Of a stretch of DNA of 64,000 nt, positions 11,311 through 23,300 are shown one piece after another. Under the pieces are notes generated by a model. The model worked only from the letters and a program-made list of their open reading frames with translations. It did not search any database and had not been told where the DNA came from. Within the stretch, counting starts at the first letter, position 1. Each line of letters starts with the position of its first letter. This DNA comes from Oikopleura dioica (lineage: Eukaryota > Chordata > Appendicularia > Copelata > Oikopleuridae): assembly GCA_907165135.1 (NCBI GenBank), contig OU015569.1, forward strand, positions 3,348,001 through 3,412,000, in the 5' to 3' direction. The translations under genes and the position numbers were made by a program.

Positions 11311-11549
11311 CGTTTGCAGTCCTAGAGGTAAGTCGCAAAGATAATTTTTCCTAATTTCCGGCCCTTCCCTTTTTTCCTCGTCCAGCGCTGCTTTTGTCCC
11401 ACAAGTTCAAGAGCTCCTCCATTATTCATTACAAAATCAATATTTTGATTCCGCGCGTTGAAAATTGAATCCGGTTACAGCCAAAAAACTGACCATTGTC
11501 TTTTTCTTGGAAGATTTTCAAAGTGAATAATGAGTTGACTAAAGTAATA

Positions 11550-14387
11550 ATGAGTTTTGAAGAACCACGAATTCGGAGAATGGAGAAGATGGAGCTACGA
11601 GCGGTAAATGGAGTGACGGTCACAGGACCGACCAGGATTTCCAGCACCCACGGCACTTTTTGCTGGACTTCCGGTCCGTTCGTGACAATCGTCGAGGGAG
11701 AGAAAGGGCTTGACAATGCGGAGTATGTTTCAGTCAAGGTAAGAGCTATTTTTTTTATCTTTGCCACTTTTTAATATTTTCTAGCGCTCTATCTCCTGCC
11801 TGGCGCTCTCCGCGGACAAGAAGAGAGTCGTCACCGGCGAGGCGGGCAAAGACCCCTGCGTGCGAGGTATTATTATTATTATTTGATCTTCATAATCTTC
11901 ATTATCATACAGTGTGGTGCCGCGAGTCGAAGAAATACACGGCGAAATTTAGCGGCCACCGATTTGAGATCATCAACGTCGCCTGGCATCCAGAAGGAAA
12001 GCATGTCCTCTCGTGCGGCGACCAGCATGACCGGCAAATTTTCATCTGGTGCCTGCGGACTGGCGAGAAGATGGCGACGAGTAGACTGCAGCAGGAGCCC
12101 TCGTTTTCGTTGTTTTTCAGCGCCAAAACGTTCATCACCGTTGGCAAAGGTAACGCACAGTCGTTCGTTATTGATCTTAATCTTTCCGTTGTAGGTCTGA
12201 TTCGCTTCTGGACCTTTCCAGCGCAGCGAACCCGTGTGGCAGTTCAAACGCTCACGGGGCGCAACGCGCCGCTGAAACAACGAAGAGATCACACATTTAT
12301 CGATGCCTGCGCGACATCTACTAATGTCTTCGCTGTTGCGGAAGAAGGCATCGCTAAATTGAGTGGTACGCGCTCCCTGCAGTCGTGGTTTGACTACTCC
12401 AAGTGCCAGTGTATCAGCACGAATGGAGAGCACCTCTTCCTCGGAGTAAACACAGACTATGGAGGATGTGTTCTAGGTAAACTCGACTCTTTCAACTTCA
12501 GAAACTAAGTTTTTTCAGTTCTAACCACAAGCTTCGAGAGATTGTGCGAAATGGCTCTCGGCGATATCGACGTTCCGCCAAATCCAGTAGCGATAGCGCC
12601 CATCAAGGAGAATGAGGTGTTCGTCGTGTACAAAGATCGCTCGTGCACCCTCTGGAACAGCGATCCCGAAACGCCCAAGATTGTGGAAGAGTACGCAGGC
12701 ATCCGGGGCCCTGTGAATTCAGTGACTGCTTTTGAGCGGAATACTGTCATTTCAGGATCAACTGATGGTACTTGTCGCGTTTGGGAGTTGGGAGCTCGTG
12801 ATATGTTCCAGGTAAGAAGCGATTCTTTAGACAATTTTTTACATTAATTTTAGCTTGAGATTTACGCCACCATGGATGAAAAATCCATTCGTGTGGTGTC
12901 TTTGAACGAGGCGAAAGATACACTCGCCGTTGGTCTCTCGAATGGGAACCTCGAGCTGTACAGACGAATGCCATGCGAAGAGACGGATCAAATGATCTGG
13001 AGTCGACTTGAGAACATTGAGGCGCACAATGGAGAGGTGACATCGATCAGCTGGCGTGGCGACATGCTTGCGACAGGCGGCCGTGATCGCTTTGTTCACG
13101 TAATCTTCACGAACAGCAGAAGACCGTCGCTCACGGTGGACTATCATACTTCGTCTGTGAGTGCGGTCAACTGGATCGTCGATGAAGCGGACAACGCGAC
13201 ACTTGTCTCTGGTGGTGCGGACAAAGCCTTGTTCTTCCTTGCGCCAACAGAAGAGTCCCTTGAACGTGAGAAATGGATCAAAACTCCATCCAGCATTTGC
13301 GACATCAAGGGACGGAAGCGAGCGTACGTTGCCCAGGGAAAGCAGGTAGCATCGTACGACATCCGCGGCGAGCTGATCAAGAAGTACGAGAGCGAGAAAT
13401 GGACGAAAAACCTGGTCTCAATCTGCCTTGATGACAACGAAGAGTACCTCGCGACAAGCTGCTTGGTGAATGTTGTAGTCTTCGAAGTTGAGCGTGCGAC
13501 TGTTCTCCATGTGGTGCCAGTGCATGCAATTAGCATTGCACTTCTTGTCGCGAATTCGTCGCCGATCTTAATTGGTGGCGATTCCGAAGGAAACATCTCA
13601 ATGTGGAGAACGCCCGTGGCACAGATGATCCATCGATCTCAATCGCTACCGCTGCCATGTGTCGTGGAAGCGTCAGCACATGAGGAAATGTCAGCTTCAT
13701 CGCGCACGCCGAAGCGACAAAATGACTTCGAGGAGAAGAAAGTCCGCCGTCGATCAAAGGTAGTTTTTTCGTTATTTAGGAGTAAAATTTCCATGTACAT
13801 TTTAGTGGAGCTCGATGCCTACACCGTTCAAGATCAAAGCCGCACTGGACTGCAGTGCCGTGACGATCTACGATGAGGATGAAGAGGAAGGCGAGGAGCA
13901 AGATAACGAACTCCCCGAACTAACTCTTGAAGCTGATGAGCAAACAGTTATTGCCGCAAATAACTCCGTTTCTCCTGATGCTGACTCCAACGAGTCCCTC
14001 GAAGCTCATTTCGCCACTTGCACCAGCGAATTTCCCGAGTTCCCGGAAATTCCGAGTGAAGGTAAACCCCTTAGAAAAAAAATCATTTATTCAAATTTGT
14101 TTTAAGAGTATTCTCGTCCATCACTCTCAACAAACGCCATCAAGCGATTGACGAGTCAGCGCTCTGCTTGCGAGTTGATTCCTGAAGAAGATACGGTCAA
14201 AAACGACTCTTCCGGAATCAGCTCTGATTCCTCAAACTCGCCGAGGAAGGAAAACTGCACTCGCAAGAATATTAGTTCGCTCATCTCTGAAATTCAGGGC
14301 ATGAATGCGAACGAAGTTAAAGAGTCCGAAAAAGAGCTCTTGGAGCTGATCAGAGAGGCGAGTACTAAATTGTACTTGTCAAAATGA
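11550..14387 (+). CDS. WDR62/MAPKBP1-like WD40 scaffold protein
   Basis: Eight exons join in phase: 11550-11738, 11785-11866, 11913-12149, 12195-12476, 12519-12811, 12854-13759, 13806-14061, 14107-14387, giving 841 residues. The N-terminal two thirds are WD40 repeats; ALSADKKRVVTGEAGKDPCV followed by GHRFEIINVAWHPEGKHVLS and GDQHD matches the signature of WDR62 and MAPKBP1 (VTGENGHRPAVRIWD, then GHKYGV, then GYQHD). Later repeats include SGSTDGTCRVWEL, GGRDRFVHVIF and SGGADKALFFL. The C-terminal third is acidic and Ser-rich (DEDEEEGEEQDNELPE) and presumably disordered. Vertebrate WDR62 is a JNK-pathway scaffold at spindle poles and centrosomes; that role is inferred here by homology. The protein is much shorter than the vertebrate forms (about 1500 residues). 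CFAP20 follows on the same strand after 376 bases. Confidence 0.88.
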
Positions 14388-14763
14388 TCAGTTCTATTCA
14401 CTATTCACACTGTACAGTTCACTTTCATTCTCACTGCCCTCACTTGAATACAGCTTCCTAATCTTCAAAGTTATAAGTTTTTGTTCTGACTTTTCTGCAG
14501 GAAAGCATCAGCAATTATAATAGAATCATCACAGAAGATAGGCAAAAATACTAATACCGTTAGATCAGATTATCTGACCTATTAGGTTTTTAGTGAGATT
14601 CTTGATGACTTTAAATTAAAGTTAAATTAAACTGACAATGTGAGAAAAAAAGAAAGGAGAATGATGAAAAATGCTTAGAAAGTTTCGTCATCTCTAGAAC
14701 AGGCCTTATTATTTTGAATTTGAAGTTCGTGCTCTTCAGTTCATTTTTTGCCGAAGTCGCGAC
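14388..14763. other. Intergenic stretch, WDR62-like to CFAP20
   Basis: 3' and 5' flanks of two genes in the same direction. No repeat or additional exon was seen. Confidence 0.5.
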
Positions 14764-15478
14764 ATGTTCAAAAATACGTTTCAGGTATTTAACCGGGTTT
14801 GATTTTTAGTTCAAGGAAATCTTCAGAGCGGCTTTTTGTCCATTTTGTACAGTATCGGTTCAAAGCCGCTCCAAATCTGGGACAAGAAAGTGCGAAACGG
14901 ACACATCAAGCGCATCACTGACAACGACATCCAGTCGCTTGTGCTCGAGATCGAAGGAACCAATGTCTCCACCACCTATATCACATGCCCTGCTGATCCC
15001 AAAAAGACGCTGGGAATTAAGCTACCCTTCCTTGTCATGATTATCAAAAATCTCAAGAAATACTTCACTTTCGAAGTTCAGGTACGCCTAGAGTAAACAA
15101 CGCGATTCTAGAGACTTTTGAGGTTTTGGATGATAAGAACGTGCGAAGACGATTCCGAGCTAGCAACTACCAGTCGACCACTCGAGTTAAGCCCTTCATC
15201 TGCACAATGCCGATGCGACTTGACGACGGCTGGAACCAGATCCAGTTCAACCTTTCCGACTTCACCCGAAGAGCTTATGGCACCAACTACATCGAAACTC
15301 TCCGAGTCCAGGTAATCCCCTCAGTCGCCTCTTTCAACTTACTTTCTTCGTTTTTTAGATTCACGCTAATTGCCGAATCCGACGAGTCTACTTCTCCGAC
15401 CGACTTTACTCCGAGGACGAGCTGCCCGCCGAATTCAAGCTCTACCTACCCGTACAGAACAAAGCGCAAAAGGCATAA
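14764..15478 (+). CDS. CFAP20: Cilia- and flagella-associated protein 20
   Basis: Four exons, 14764-14784, 14827-15081, 15123-15311 and 15359-15478, encode 194 residues, almost the same length as human CFAP20 (193). The sequence is near identical to the conserved family over its whole length, e.g. [57 protein letters not shown] and [23 protein letters not shown]20 (BUG22/GTL3) is a structural protein of axonemal microtubules, with reported roles in ciliary motility and tubulin modification. The first coding exon is only seven codons long. All introns are 41-47 bases and GT-AG. Confidence 0.97.
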
Positions 15479-15837
15479 AATCGCACTTTTTATTAACCTG
15501 TTTATATAAGGTACTTTTTATAATAAATTTATACAAAAAATACGCCATCATCAGACTTAGATTAGACTTTTTCGAAAGGTCCAATCTAAATCCAAGTCTC
15601 ATTGCAACTTGCTTCCTTAGTTTCCAAGCATATGAATTGTTACTAAGTGAGAAACATGGCACGATGTATAGAGATCGATCAAGATATGGGAAATGATTTA
15701 TTCCGTTTCGAAACTTCTAGTTCGGTTTCTGCTGTGAAAATTCAGGATCAACATCTGCCGCCACTCGGTGTCTAGAATTCTATAAAGCTCTTCTTATTTT
15801 CCGATATTTAAATCAAACTGAAAAGAAAACATTTAAC
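15479..15837. other. Intergenic stretch after CFAP20
   Basis: Contains the CFAP20 3' flank and an A/T-rich region. No coding signal stronger than chance. Confidence 0.5.
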
Positions 15838-16008
15838 ATGATTTTCAAAAAACTCTTCTGCATCAAGGATGTCGAGCATCAGATTGAAGAATCGATCATC
15901 TATGAAATTCTAGCCATTGCTTCAGAAAGTCGCCTTCTTACAAGGCATGAAAAAGTACTTGCTGAATACAACAGATTGAAATATTCCTCAGCAAAACCAC
16001 AGCAATAA
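15838..16008 (+). CDS. Small ORF, 56 residues, helical
   Basis: An uninterrupted frame from ATG to TAA reads MIFKKLFCIKDVEHQIEES... and ends AEYNRLKYSSAKPQQ. Its composition (Glu, Ile, Leu, Arg) suggests an amphipathic helix. The stop overlaps a TAATAAAAG motif that could serve as a polyadenylation signal. No homologue was recognised; it could also be the last exon of a gene with an upstream start. Confidence 0.4.
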   Translation: MIFKKLFCIKDVEHQIEESIIYEILAIASESRLLTRHEKVLAEYNRLKYSSAKPQQ

Positions 16009-16213
16009 TAAAAGATCTGTTTTCATTGAATAAAAGTTTAAATAGGAAAAAAACTTCAGTTTTTGATCGGTAAACTCAAATAGAACTTCAAGGGGCGCGA
16101 GTAAGATAAATCCGATAGTCCGGATCAATACAAATACCTACATCCTACCTGCATCAAGAAAAGTGCGCCCAAGAAGCAAAAAAAAAAACAAGCGCATTCG
16201 ATTATTTTCTTCG

Positions 16214-17510
16214 ATGAGCAGCAACGAAGAGAGGCAGTTGCATAGAGACATTGTTGAGTTTGTCGATGCTGCTCAAAAGGATATGCTTACAAAGTTGCAA
16301 TATGTCGACAAGATATTTGGAAATGTTAATTATTTAACTATGGTCGAGCAGGATAGCTTCTCAATTTATAAAATTCTTAATTATATGAAAAGGATATATG
16401 ATAATTTTCTCATTTCACGATTTTTTTCGAAAATACTGAAGCTTACCAGGACATTCTCGACGTTGCAGTCTCAAAAGCGCGGATGAAAACAGTCTCGAAT
16501 TTCTACGATCTAAGACTGCTTCGTGAAAGGATGAATCTGCGTGCCCACATCTCTGAAGCACTCGAGCTGAAGATAGCGCTCGACGATGTGATCGCCAAAT
16601 TTCAAAAGTGCCGTGGCCTTTGCTGTTCTGTCGTGAAAACGATTCAATATCAGCTTCTTCCGACGATGTCACTGGTTCACGTCAGTCGATCTACTATCGA
16701 CGAGATGAAACAGAAGCTCATTGCGATGAAGAGCTTTCTCACTGATGACGAGAATGAATACCAGTAAACAGTTGATAAATCATTTTTCGTTTCTAAAAAT
16801 TTTCTTCCTTGATAGCAACGAAAAAGAGATCTTGGCCCCGTTTTATGCTGAAAAGAGCGATTTCGTCAGCATAAACCGTTACCCCTTGCTCCTAATCTTT
16901 CCAACCTTTGTGTCGCTTGCTGGAAAAACAATCGCAGTAATACGCCGCTCTGGTAATTATTGATGCTCTCTGCTGTCATTGATGAATTCGTAACTTGAAA
17001 TTCTTGTAGTGGTCCAGCTAAGGCTTTCTGGAATCCTCGAAGCGCGTATTTTACTTCAGGTAGCTAACATTAATCCCCTTATTTATAAAAAATCGGTAGA
17101 GCGCGCAAGAAAAGACAGAGAAAAATTGGAGAAGCATGAGAAATCTTGCGAGGAATCTGGCGATGAAAGAAGAAATAAATAGCTCGAAGGTTATCTTTGA
17201 AAATGTGAAGGTCAGAAGAAGTTTTCACTATTTTTCGAATTTAATGATTCAGACCTCTCGGATTCCATTGCCGAGAAAAGGGTACAACGAATTGCACCAA
17301 TTGGCAATATCTCGGCACCGTCCCGAATTTAATCGAACGGATTCCTCAAAAACAGTTACTAAAGAAACCCTCGATGTAACTGACGAATACGATCTCACAG
17401 CTGAGTTCAACGAGAGACTTTCTATGGCCGATTTCCAATTCGAAAGTACCGTAGGAGAGGCTTTACTGACCAGATTTCTACGAGAAAATTACTCGATTCC
17501 TAAATGCTGA
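16214..17510 (+). CDS. Unknown helical protein, seven exons
   Basis: Exons that join in phase: 16214-16324, 16450-16763, 16816-16952, 17010-17059, 17100-17210, 17253-17510. The protein begins MSSNEERQLHRDIVEFVDAA, continues through long helical stretches (LRLLRERMNLRAHISEALEL, RSTIDEMKQKLIAMKSFL), a hydrophobic stretch YPLLLIFPTFVSLAG, and ends FLRENYSIPKC. No known domain was recognised. The first intron (125 bases) is the least certain. A further open frame in the same phase starts 24 bases after the stop (17535), so the two may be co-transcribed or linked by readthrough. Confidence 0.6.
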
Positions 17511-17534
17511 CAGAGGAAAGCCCCAACAGACAAA

Positions 17535-17732
17535 ATGAAAAAGGCTTGCAAAGAGTACGATCGAGATATCACACGAAGATCTCAAGAAATCAAAGTGAAA
17601 TTGCTTGAAATTGAAAAAGACGCTATGCGGCGAAAATTAGCGATTGTAAATTCTTATGCAAAAGAGCTCGAAGAGAATCTTGATCTTTTAGTGAAAAAAT
17701 CTGTTGAAATGGACAATATGTCTAAAATGTGA
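17535..17732 (+). CDS. Small coiled-coil protein, 65 residues
   Basis: The frame from ATG to TGA encodes a highly charged helix (ITRRSQEIKVKLLEIEKDAM...KELEENLDLLVKKSVEMD) with heptad-like leucine spacing. It lies 24 bases behind the preceding stop codon and in the same frame. The spacer ends CCCCAACAGACAAAATG, where the CAG could be a trans-splice acceptor as in Oikopleura operons. An AATAAAAG motif follows shortly after the stop. Confidence 0.55.
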   Translation: MKKACKEYDRDITRRSQEIKVKLLEIEKDAMRRKLAIVNSYAKELEENLDLLVKKSVEMDNMSKM

Positions 17733-18089
17733 TTAAATAAAAGTACTCATCTTTTTTTAGTTCTGTTAGACCCTCGTATATTCGTTTATTATCAATTCTC
17801 ACTCGATAAGGTATTTTCTCGAAGTTAGTTTATCTGCTGCGATTGTTGTTCGTGCGTGAGATGCGTTTTTGTTTATTTGCTATTCCGTCCTAGTGGGTTT
17901 TCAATGGACGATTTGGATCCGCTTACGTTGTAAACGGACTCTAAGACTTCCATAATCTGATCGATGACGATCTCAAGAGGCGAAAAAGCAACACGGCCAT
18001 GAACACTTATTCTTGATTCTTTTCTTTATTTCGTCAATAGGGTCGTTAATCAGGGAAAATTCAGACTTTCAATTTGCGTAAATGAAGAT
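17733..18089. other. Intergenic stretch
   Basis: 3' flanks of two convergent genes. Nothing further was recognised. Confidence 0.5.
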
Positions 18090-18530
18090 TCATAATTCCG
18101 TACTTGCTTCTGATGCTGAGTCGAGGGACCAGTCGTCTGCGCTTCTTTTTAAAACAATGTTCAGCATTGGAAATCTTGGCCATCGTTGATCAACTAGTCT
18201 CGGTCGCCAGATGCAGAAATCTTGGTGCTCTGACACTTCTTTCCAGCTTTTGAAACTGATCTTGCAGTTCGGGCAGTCTGGCTGGTGCGTCTTCCGGATG
18301 TGTTTTACCATTGTGGAACGAGATGTTGTTTCATAATTCGTGTCGGACTGTTGACGACAGAGGATGCACTGAAGCCATTCATCTTCTGTGCATTTGAGCA
18401 GCATTGCTCCGCTGACATCTAACTTCGGGCAGATATTGATCCTCTCGTTGTACGGCTTGCAACGGCGATTTGTATGCTTGATTTTGTACCGTTTCTTGAT
18501 TTTCTTGGTTATCTTTTCAAAAGTCGACAT
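18090..18530 (-). CDS. Small zinc-finger protein
   Basis: A single-exon frame of 146 residues starts at the ATG at 18530 (MSTFEKITKKIKKRYKIKHT). The N-terminus is basic. Residues about 60-110 hold two zinc-finger-like units: LQCILCRQQ...TMVKHIRKTH (C-x2-C, then H-x4-H) and CPNCKISFKSW...SEHQDFC (C-x2-C, then H-x3-C). The spacing resembles C2H2 or BED-type fingers, so DNA or RNA binding is plausible. The C-terminus is acidic and Ser-rich. No orthologue was recognised. Confidence 0.6.
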   Translation of the reverse strand: MSTFEKITKKIKKRYKIKHTNRRCKPYNERINICPKLDVSGAMLLKCTEDEWLQCILCRQQSDTNYETTSRSTMVKHIRKTHQPDCPNCKISFKSWKEVSEHQDFCIWRPRLVDQRWPRFPMLNIVLKRSADDWSLDSASEASTEL

Positions 18531-18699
18531 TTTTGTTGTTTCCGGATAACATTGCCCGCAGCGTGTATAAATACCGCGAGTTCGGTCGAAAGAGGGCGCC
18601 ACAAGAGTGACTTCTCGATATTTTTCATAACCCGCAGCGATTTATCCAGAGTAATTATCCTCGAAAGATATCCAATGTTTATCCCCAGTGGCAAAGACT

Positions 18700-20344
18700 T
18701 TTTTTAGCTCTTTAGTTGTCTACAGCTTCTGTATCAATGCAGAGTAAAGCCACAGATAGCGAGATCAATGAGGTTGATTGTATACAAAATTGTTGATGTT
18801 TCGGAGATTGGCGATAATCGCGAGCAAAGCAAAGTGGCTCAGCAAGTAGCCCAAGTGGTCGGAATATGGAGTATCCTGTTGCCGGTCGGCCGCGGTTGAC
18901 CACATTACCGTCCGGTACCACAAGGCAACGGCCTCCCTTCTGTATTAAGAGCCTTCTGCCTTTATTATTTAAACGCAATCAATCAGAACTCGCGAAAAGC
19001 GGTAAAAGTAAACAGAACTTCCAATTACAAGCTCGGAGAATATAAACGTACGATTATAATTTTTGTAAATATTTTAAACGCGCGCCTTGCGAAATTGCTT
19101 CTTCGGAGTAGATTATCTCCCGCCAGAGCTCCTCCCTTAGCCAAGCAAAGAATTTATTTACTAGTGGAAAATGTCAATTTGGCGAGATAGAAATAGTTAG
19201 TGTGTACTATTGTTAGTAAGCTTCTTTGGCGAGGTGCTAATCAGGCTGAGGCTCGAGTGTCGGATATTCCGGCTCTATCTTATCCGACAACCTTATTTGG
19301 GAATGGACAGCGCGTACTTGAGAATACTTCCGTTGCGGGGTGCCGTAGCGCTCTATTCTAGTTCCAAATTTTAAAGAGTTGCTCATCGCCCTTCAAAAAT
19401 ATAAATGAAGCTGATTATTTTTTTTGATTTTATTTTCACATATGATAATTGAGTGTTTGTGGTGATTGAGTGAAGTAACAATAACTGTATGTATGTGTTT
19501 AGTTATACTGTCATTTTGTTTTGTTGTGAAAATATCATTTTTTGTATGGTGGCAGAAGATTGAAACGAGCGTGATTTGGCGTCGAGATCAGAAATTTACA
19601 TAAAATTGAAATTGCATAGATTGAAAAGTTGAAAGCAGGAAAAATAATAACGATTAAAATGGATAACGGTATTGTTTTGTGAAGCTGGCCACGTGATTTG
19701 GGCACAACCGTGGTTCCGGGCAGAGAGCAGAGTTTCGATTTTTCGAAACGAGTTAAGTTCGGGCACAGAGTTAAAAATGTTCGAGCTCACACAATTGCTT
19801 AGTTAAGCGCCTCTCCAGTGTTCGGCATTTAGTTACAAATATATAAAAGTTTCAGTCAATTGGTGACAGATCAAATGGTACATCGGGCAAGAACGGCGCG
19901 GCACACGGTTTTGTACTTAGTTAAGTTAGGGTCGACAAGTTTTGGCGGTGCCACGCCGAGCTGCGACTTCAACTCAAAAAGCTAAAATCGCAAAAGGCCC
20001 ATTTTTGAGAGAGTAGTTACTGATAAGTGAGCTGGTTACTGGAGGGCTTGGACGTTTTTTTGTGTTTTAGGAACATAGTGCACCGTATTTGTAAACTTGG
20101 TTGGTTGAGGCAGAACTTGGTTCGAAGCAGACAGACTCACTTGCTGCAAAGTCGGGACTGGTAGTCGTGGTACTCTCACTGCTGCCTAAAGATGATCATA
20201 ATTTTTGCACGCGAGAAGCAAAATGGATAAGAATCATGAGATGCCACTGATTTGCGACTTGTGAATGATGAAAATTCTACTCACTTATAATGGGGAACAT
20301 TTGGATGAATAGTGGTGGTGGTTTTGTTTGTGTTGAGGTGATGT
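18700..20344. other. Long non-coding stretch next to the NK4 gene
   Basis: Downstream (minus-strand 3') side of the homeobox gene. It probably contains its 3' UTR and regulatory DNA. No other exon was recognised. Gaps of this size are unusual elsewhere in the window. Confidence 0.5.
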
Positions 20345-23300
20345 TCACAACAAACCTGGCTGTAACGCCGAGCTCACTGTCGATTCCTGCGAAGTGGGCG
20401 TCGTCGCCGCGGTGGGGAGCGAGGCGAGGGGGGATGCGTACGCAGAGGCGCCGTACTGCGGGTAGCCGGGATAACTCGACAGTCCACCTCTGGACGGAGA
20501 AGCACCGCCGTATGCTGCTGCAGAAGCGGCGGCAGCTCCATAAGGATATTGGTAAGGATTCACCGTTCCATAAGGCGTCGGGTAGCCACCAGTAGATGTG
20601 GGGAAGCCAGGTGGTCGAGAAGTTCCGAAGAGTCCAAGTGGGTAGCTGCCGGGGCACATTCCTTGCGTTGTGAGTTCCAAATGCTTGTCTTGCTGAAGGC
20701 GCTTCATCTTGTATCGCTTGTTCTGGAACCAGATCTTCACTTGCTGCGAAGTCAGGTTGAGCATTTGCGCGAGCTGATCACGCTCGGGTGCGGAGAGGTA
20801 TCGTTGTTGTTTGAATCGTCGCTCCAGCTCGAACACTTGCGCCTAGAAGTGCTTAATAAGCGACCGGCTTCTTTTGAGAGTTAATTAGTACCTGACTGAA
20901 GAGTACGCGCGGCTTGCGACGGTTTCGCGGCGTTTGCGATTCGGAGTCATCCCCAGAGTCGCGACCGGACTGGTTGCCTTCGGTGTCTTTGTCGTCTGAA
21001 AAGCAAGATTAGCGAAGGAATGCATGTTTGAAAGAAAGTCGGAAAGGGCATGTTAAAATGGGGAAAACAAATTTCCGAACGCGAGCACTTTACCCGTGCA
21101 TGTTAGTATCCGCAATTGCGCGAGGCGATTGAAACAAATCGCGCCACTCAGTAAACCCTAATCAACACCAGTGCTTAATTTCTAAACATGTAAAAATACT
21201 TGAAACTGTACATCTATTTCTCTTTCTCCCTGGAATTTATGAATTTGGCAGCGGCGTGAAAATGCGCTCTAATCAACGCTGGGTCAGATTCTAGGGCTAT
21301 TGTACCTGAAGTGGTCGACGGGGAGGGCTCCTTTTTCGGCTCATAGTTGTAATTTTCGGTCAAGTGTGCGAAATATGCGCTCGGGTTTACTGTGTACTGG
21401 TGGTCTAATAGGCTCATCTCTAGGTAGGTAAGGTCAGCTCACGTCAAGTGTGTTGAGAGGGAATCCCAAGTGGATCTAATGAGGCCCTAGATTGTCAGTC
21501 TGGCTCTTAGGCGAGATGCACCGAACAGCGCCTCGCGCGGCCTTACAGTATGCGCGATCCGCGGAGCGTACCGCGGCGCGCCATCACCCGACAAGCACTT
21601 AAATGCATTGCCCTAATGCAACTCCGTTAACGATACGGGAGAGTGAGTCTCAGACGATCTGACGCCCGACGATCCCGGAGGACGATAATGAAGCTAAACA
21701 ATGATTCTCGTGTTCATTCTCTAGACAGATAACACCACAATTTGTAAACAAACTCCGAACTCCCACTCATGAAAATTAAAAGCTTATCATTACTTTCTCA
21801 TTTGATAAATTGTTGTATTCGCTTGATAGATGTTGTTTGCAGAATAATAGGCCTTTCTCGATTTTCTCCTATCCTTGAGATTTGTTCTACTTACGCAAGA
21901 GAAGTAAGATGGGAGCGTAAATAAGTGGTAGTGATTCAAAATTATGAAAAATTCACTTCTTGAGGTTTATGGAACGTGCTTCACAAATTACGCAGCAGGT
22001 GATAATTAGTTCCTCAGTGAGGGTCCTTCATTCAATCGAGAGAGCTCACTTTACCCGAGCTCAGACTTTTATCTAGGGTCCTTAACATTCGTGCTCAATA
22101 CCCTTGAGAAGAGCTCAACACGTCGGATTTCCGCTGCGTACTCTTACGTGAGCCCAAATTCTACTATTAATTATAGGCAAGTCATTGAGCCGGATAAGTA
22201 CTCTATTCTGAATCCACACACAGTCCTAGATAAGGCTCGCAGGAGTCCTTGTTTCAGCTTATCTCCGTGATTGGGTTCAATTTGCCTTTCTACATTCAGA
22301 AGCTCTTTCCCGTGTCTTCCAGAATGCGTGTGTGCCCAGACTGTCGTTTCCCATGCGCGACTCACAATAATCGCATTTGGGCACAGTTTCTATTCAATCA
22401 AATTCACATTCGGGGGCACGAAAAATAGGCCCGTCGAACAAAAGCTCCACTGATAGCCCTTTTCAACACCCCTGCCGCATTACAATTTCGAATCCTTATC
22501 AGTAAACGCTAAGCACCCGCTGCGAGCAGCGTATGTGCCCAACACGGTCAAAATAGACTTAGCGCAGGCTGACAGGGGATACAGAAGCTTCAGGTCAAGA
22601 AATTATTGTTCCCTTCCAAAAGCTCTTATCTAATCATCTAGCTGTAATCCGCTGACGAATTCAGATAATTTGGGCGAGCAGGTCGAGCGCAAGTTTTAGC
22701 TCTGGGAGGCGAAAGTGTGCGATAAGGGGACTTATGGGGATTACGCTGGTCAAGTAAAACCGTGCGGCTCAACCGAGTTTTATCGAGCAAGACGATCGGC
22801 TCCACTGTGTTTAGACGAAGGCGACAGTTTACAGTTTGTTGCTCCTCGCCACGAGCGCAGTCCTGCTGATAAGAGATTACAGTCGCGATTTTGGGACTAA
22901 CGAGCTCATGTTTCTCCTCGCTATCTACTCAGAAGGCCGTGTGAAAAAGTCAACACTTCAGGAGAAAACGCCTCACAGGTTTTATTTTCGTCGTTTCACT
23001 GAGTAAGGCTAATATTTACATTCTAGTGTTTATCTGCCAGGAACGGAGTGCAAGTGCCTGCGCGCTTTCATCTTTCAGATTCGATGTTCCGGCATCTTAG
23101 TTACTAAAAATGTCTGCGGGTAAGGAGCTACCCCGCGGCCAGCAACCTTGGCAAATCGGAAGAAGGGAATGGGGAATGGTTTTACCGAGTGAGTCGGATT
23201 CAAGTGGCGGTTACTGATGCGGCCCTTGTGGCACTTGAGTGTGTCTGTTTAGGCGCTTTCCCATCAAACGAGCAATGTCGTTTTTGATTTCGCTACTCGC

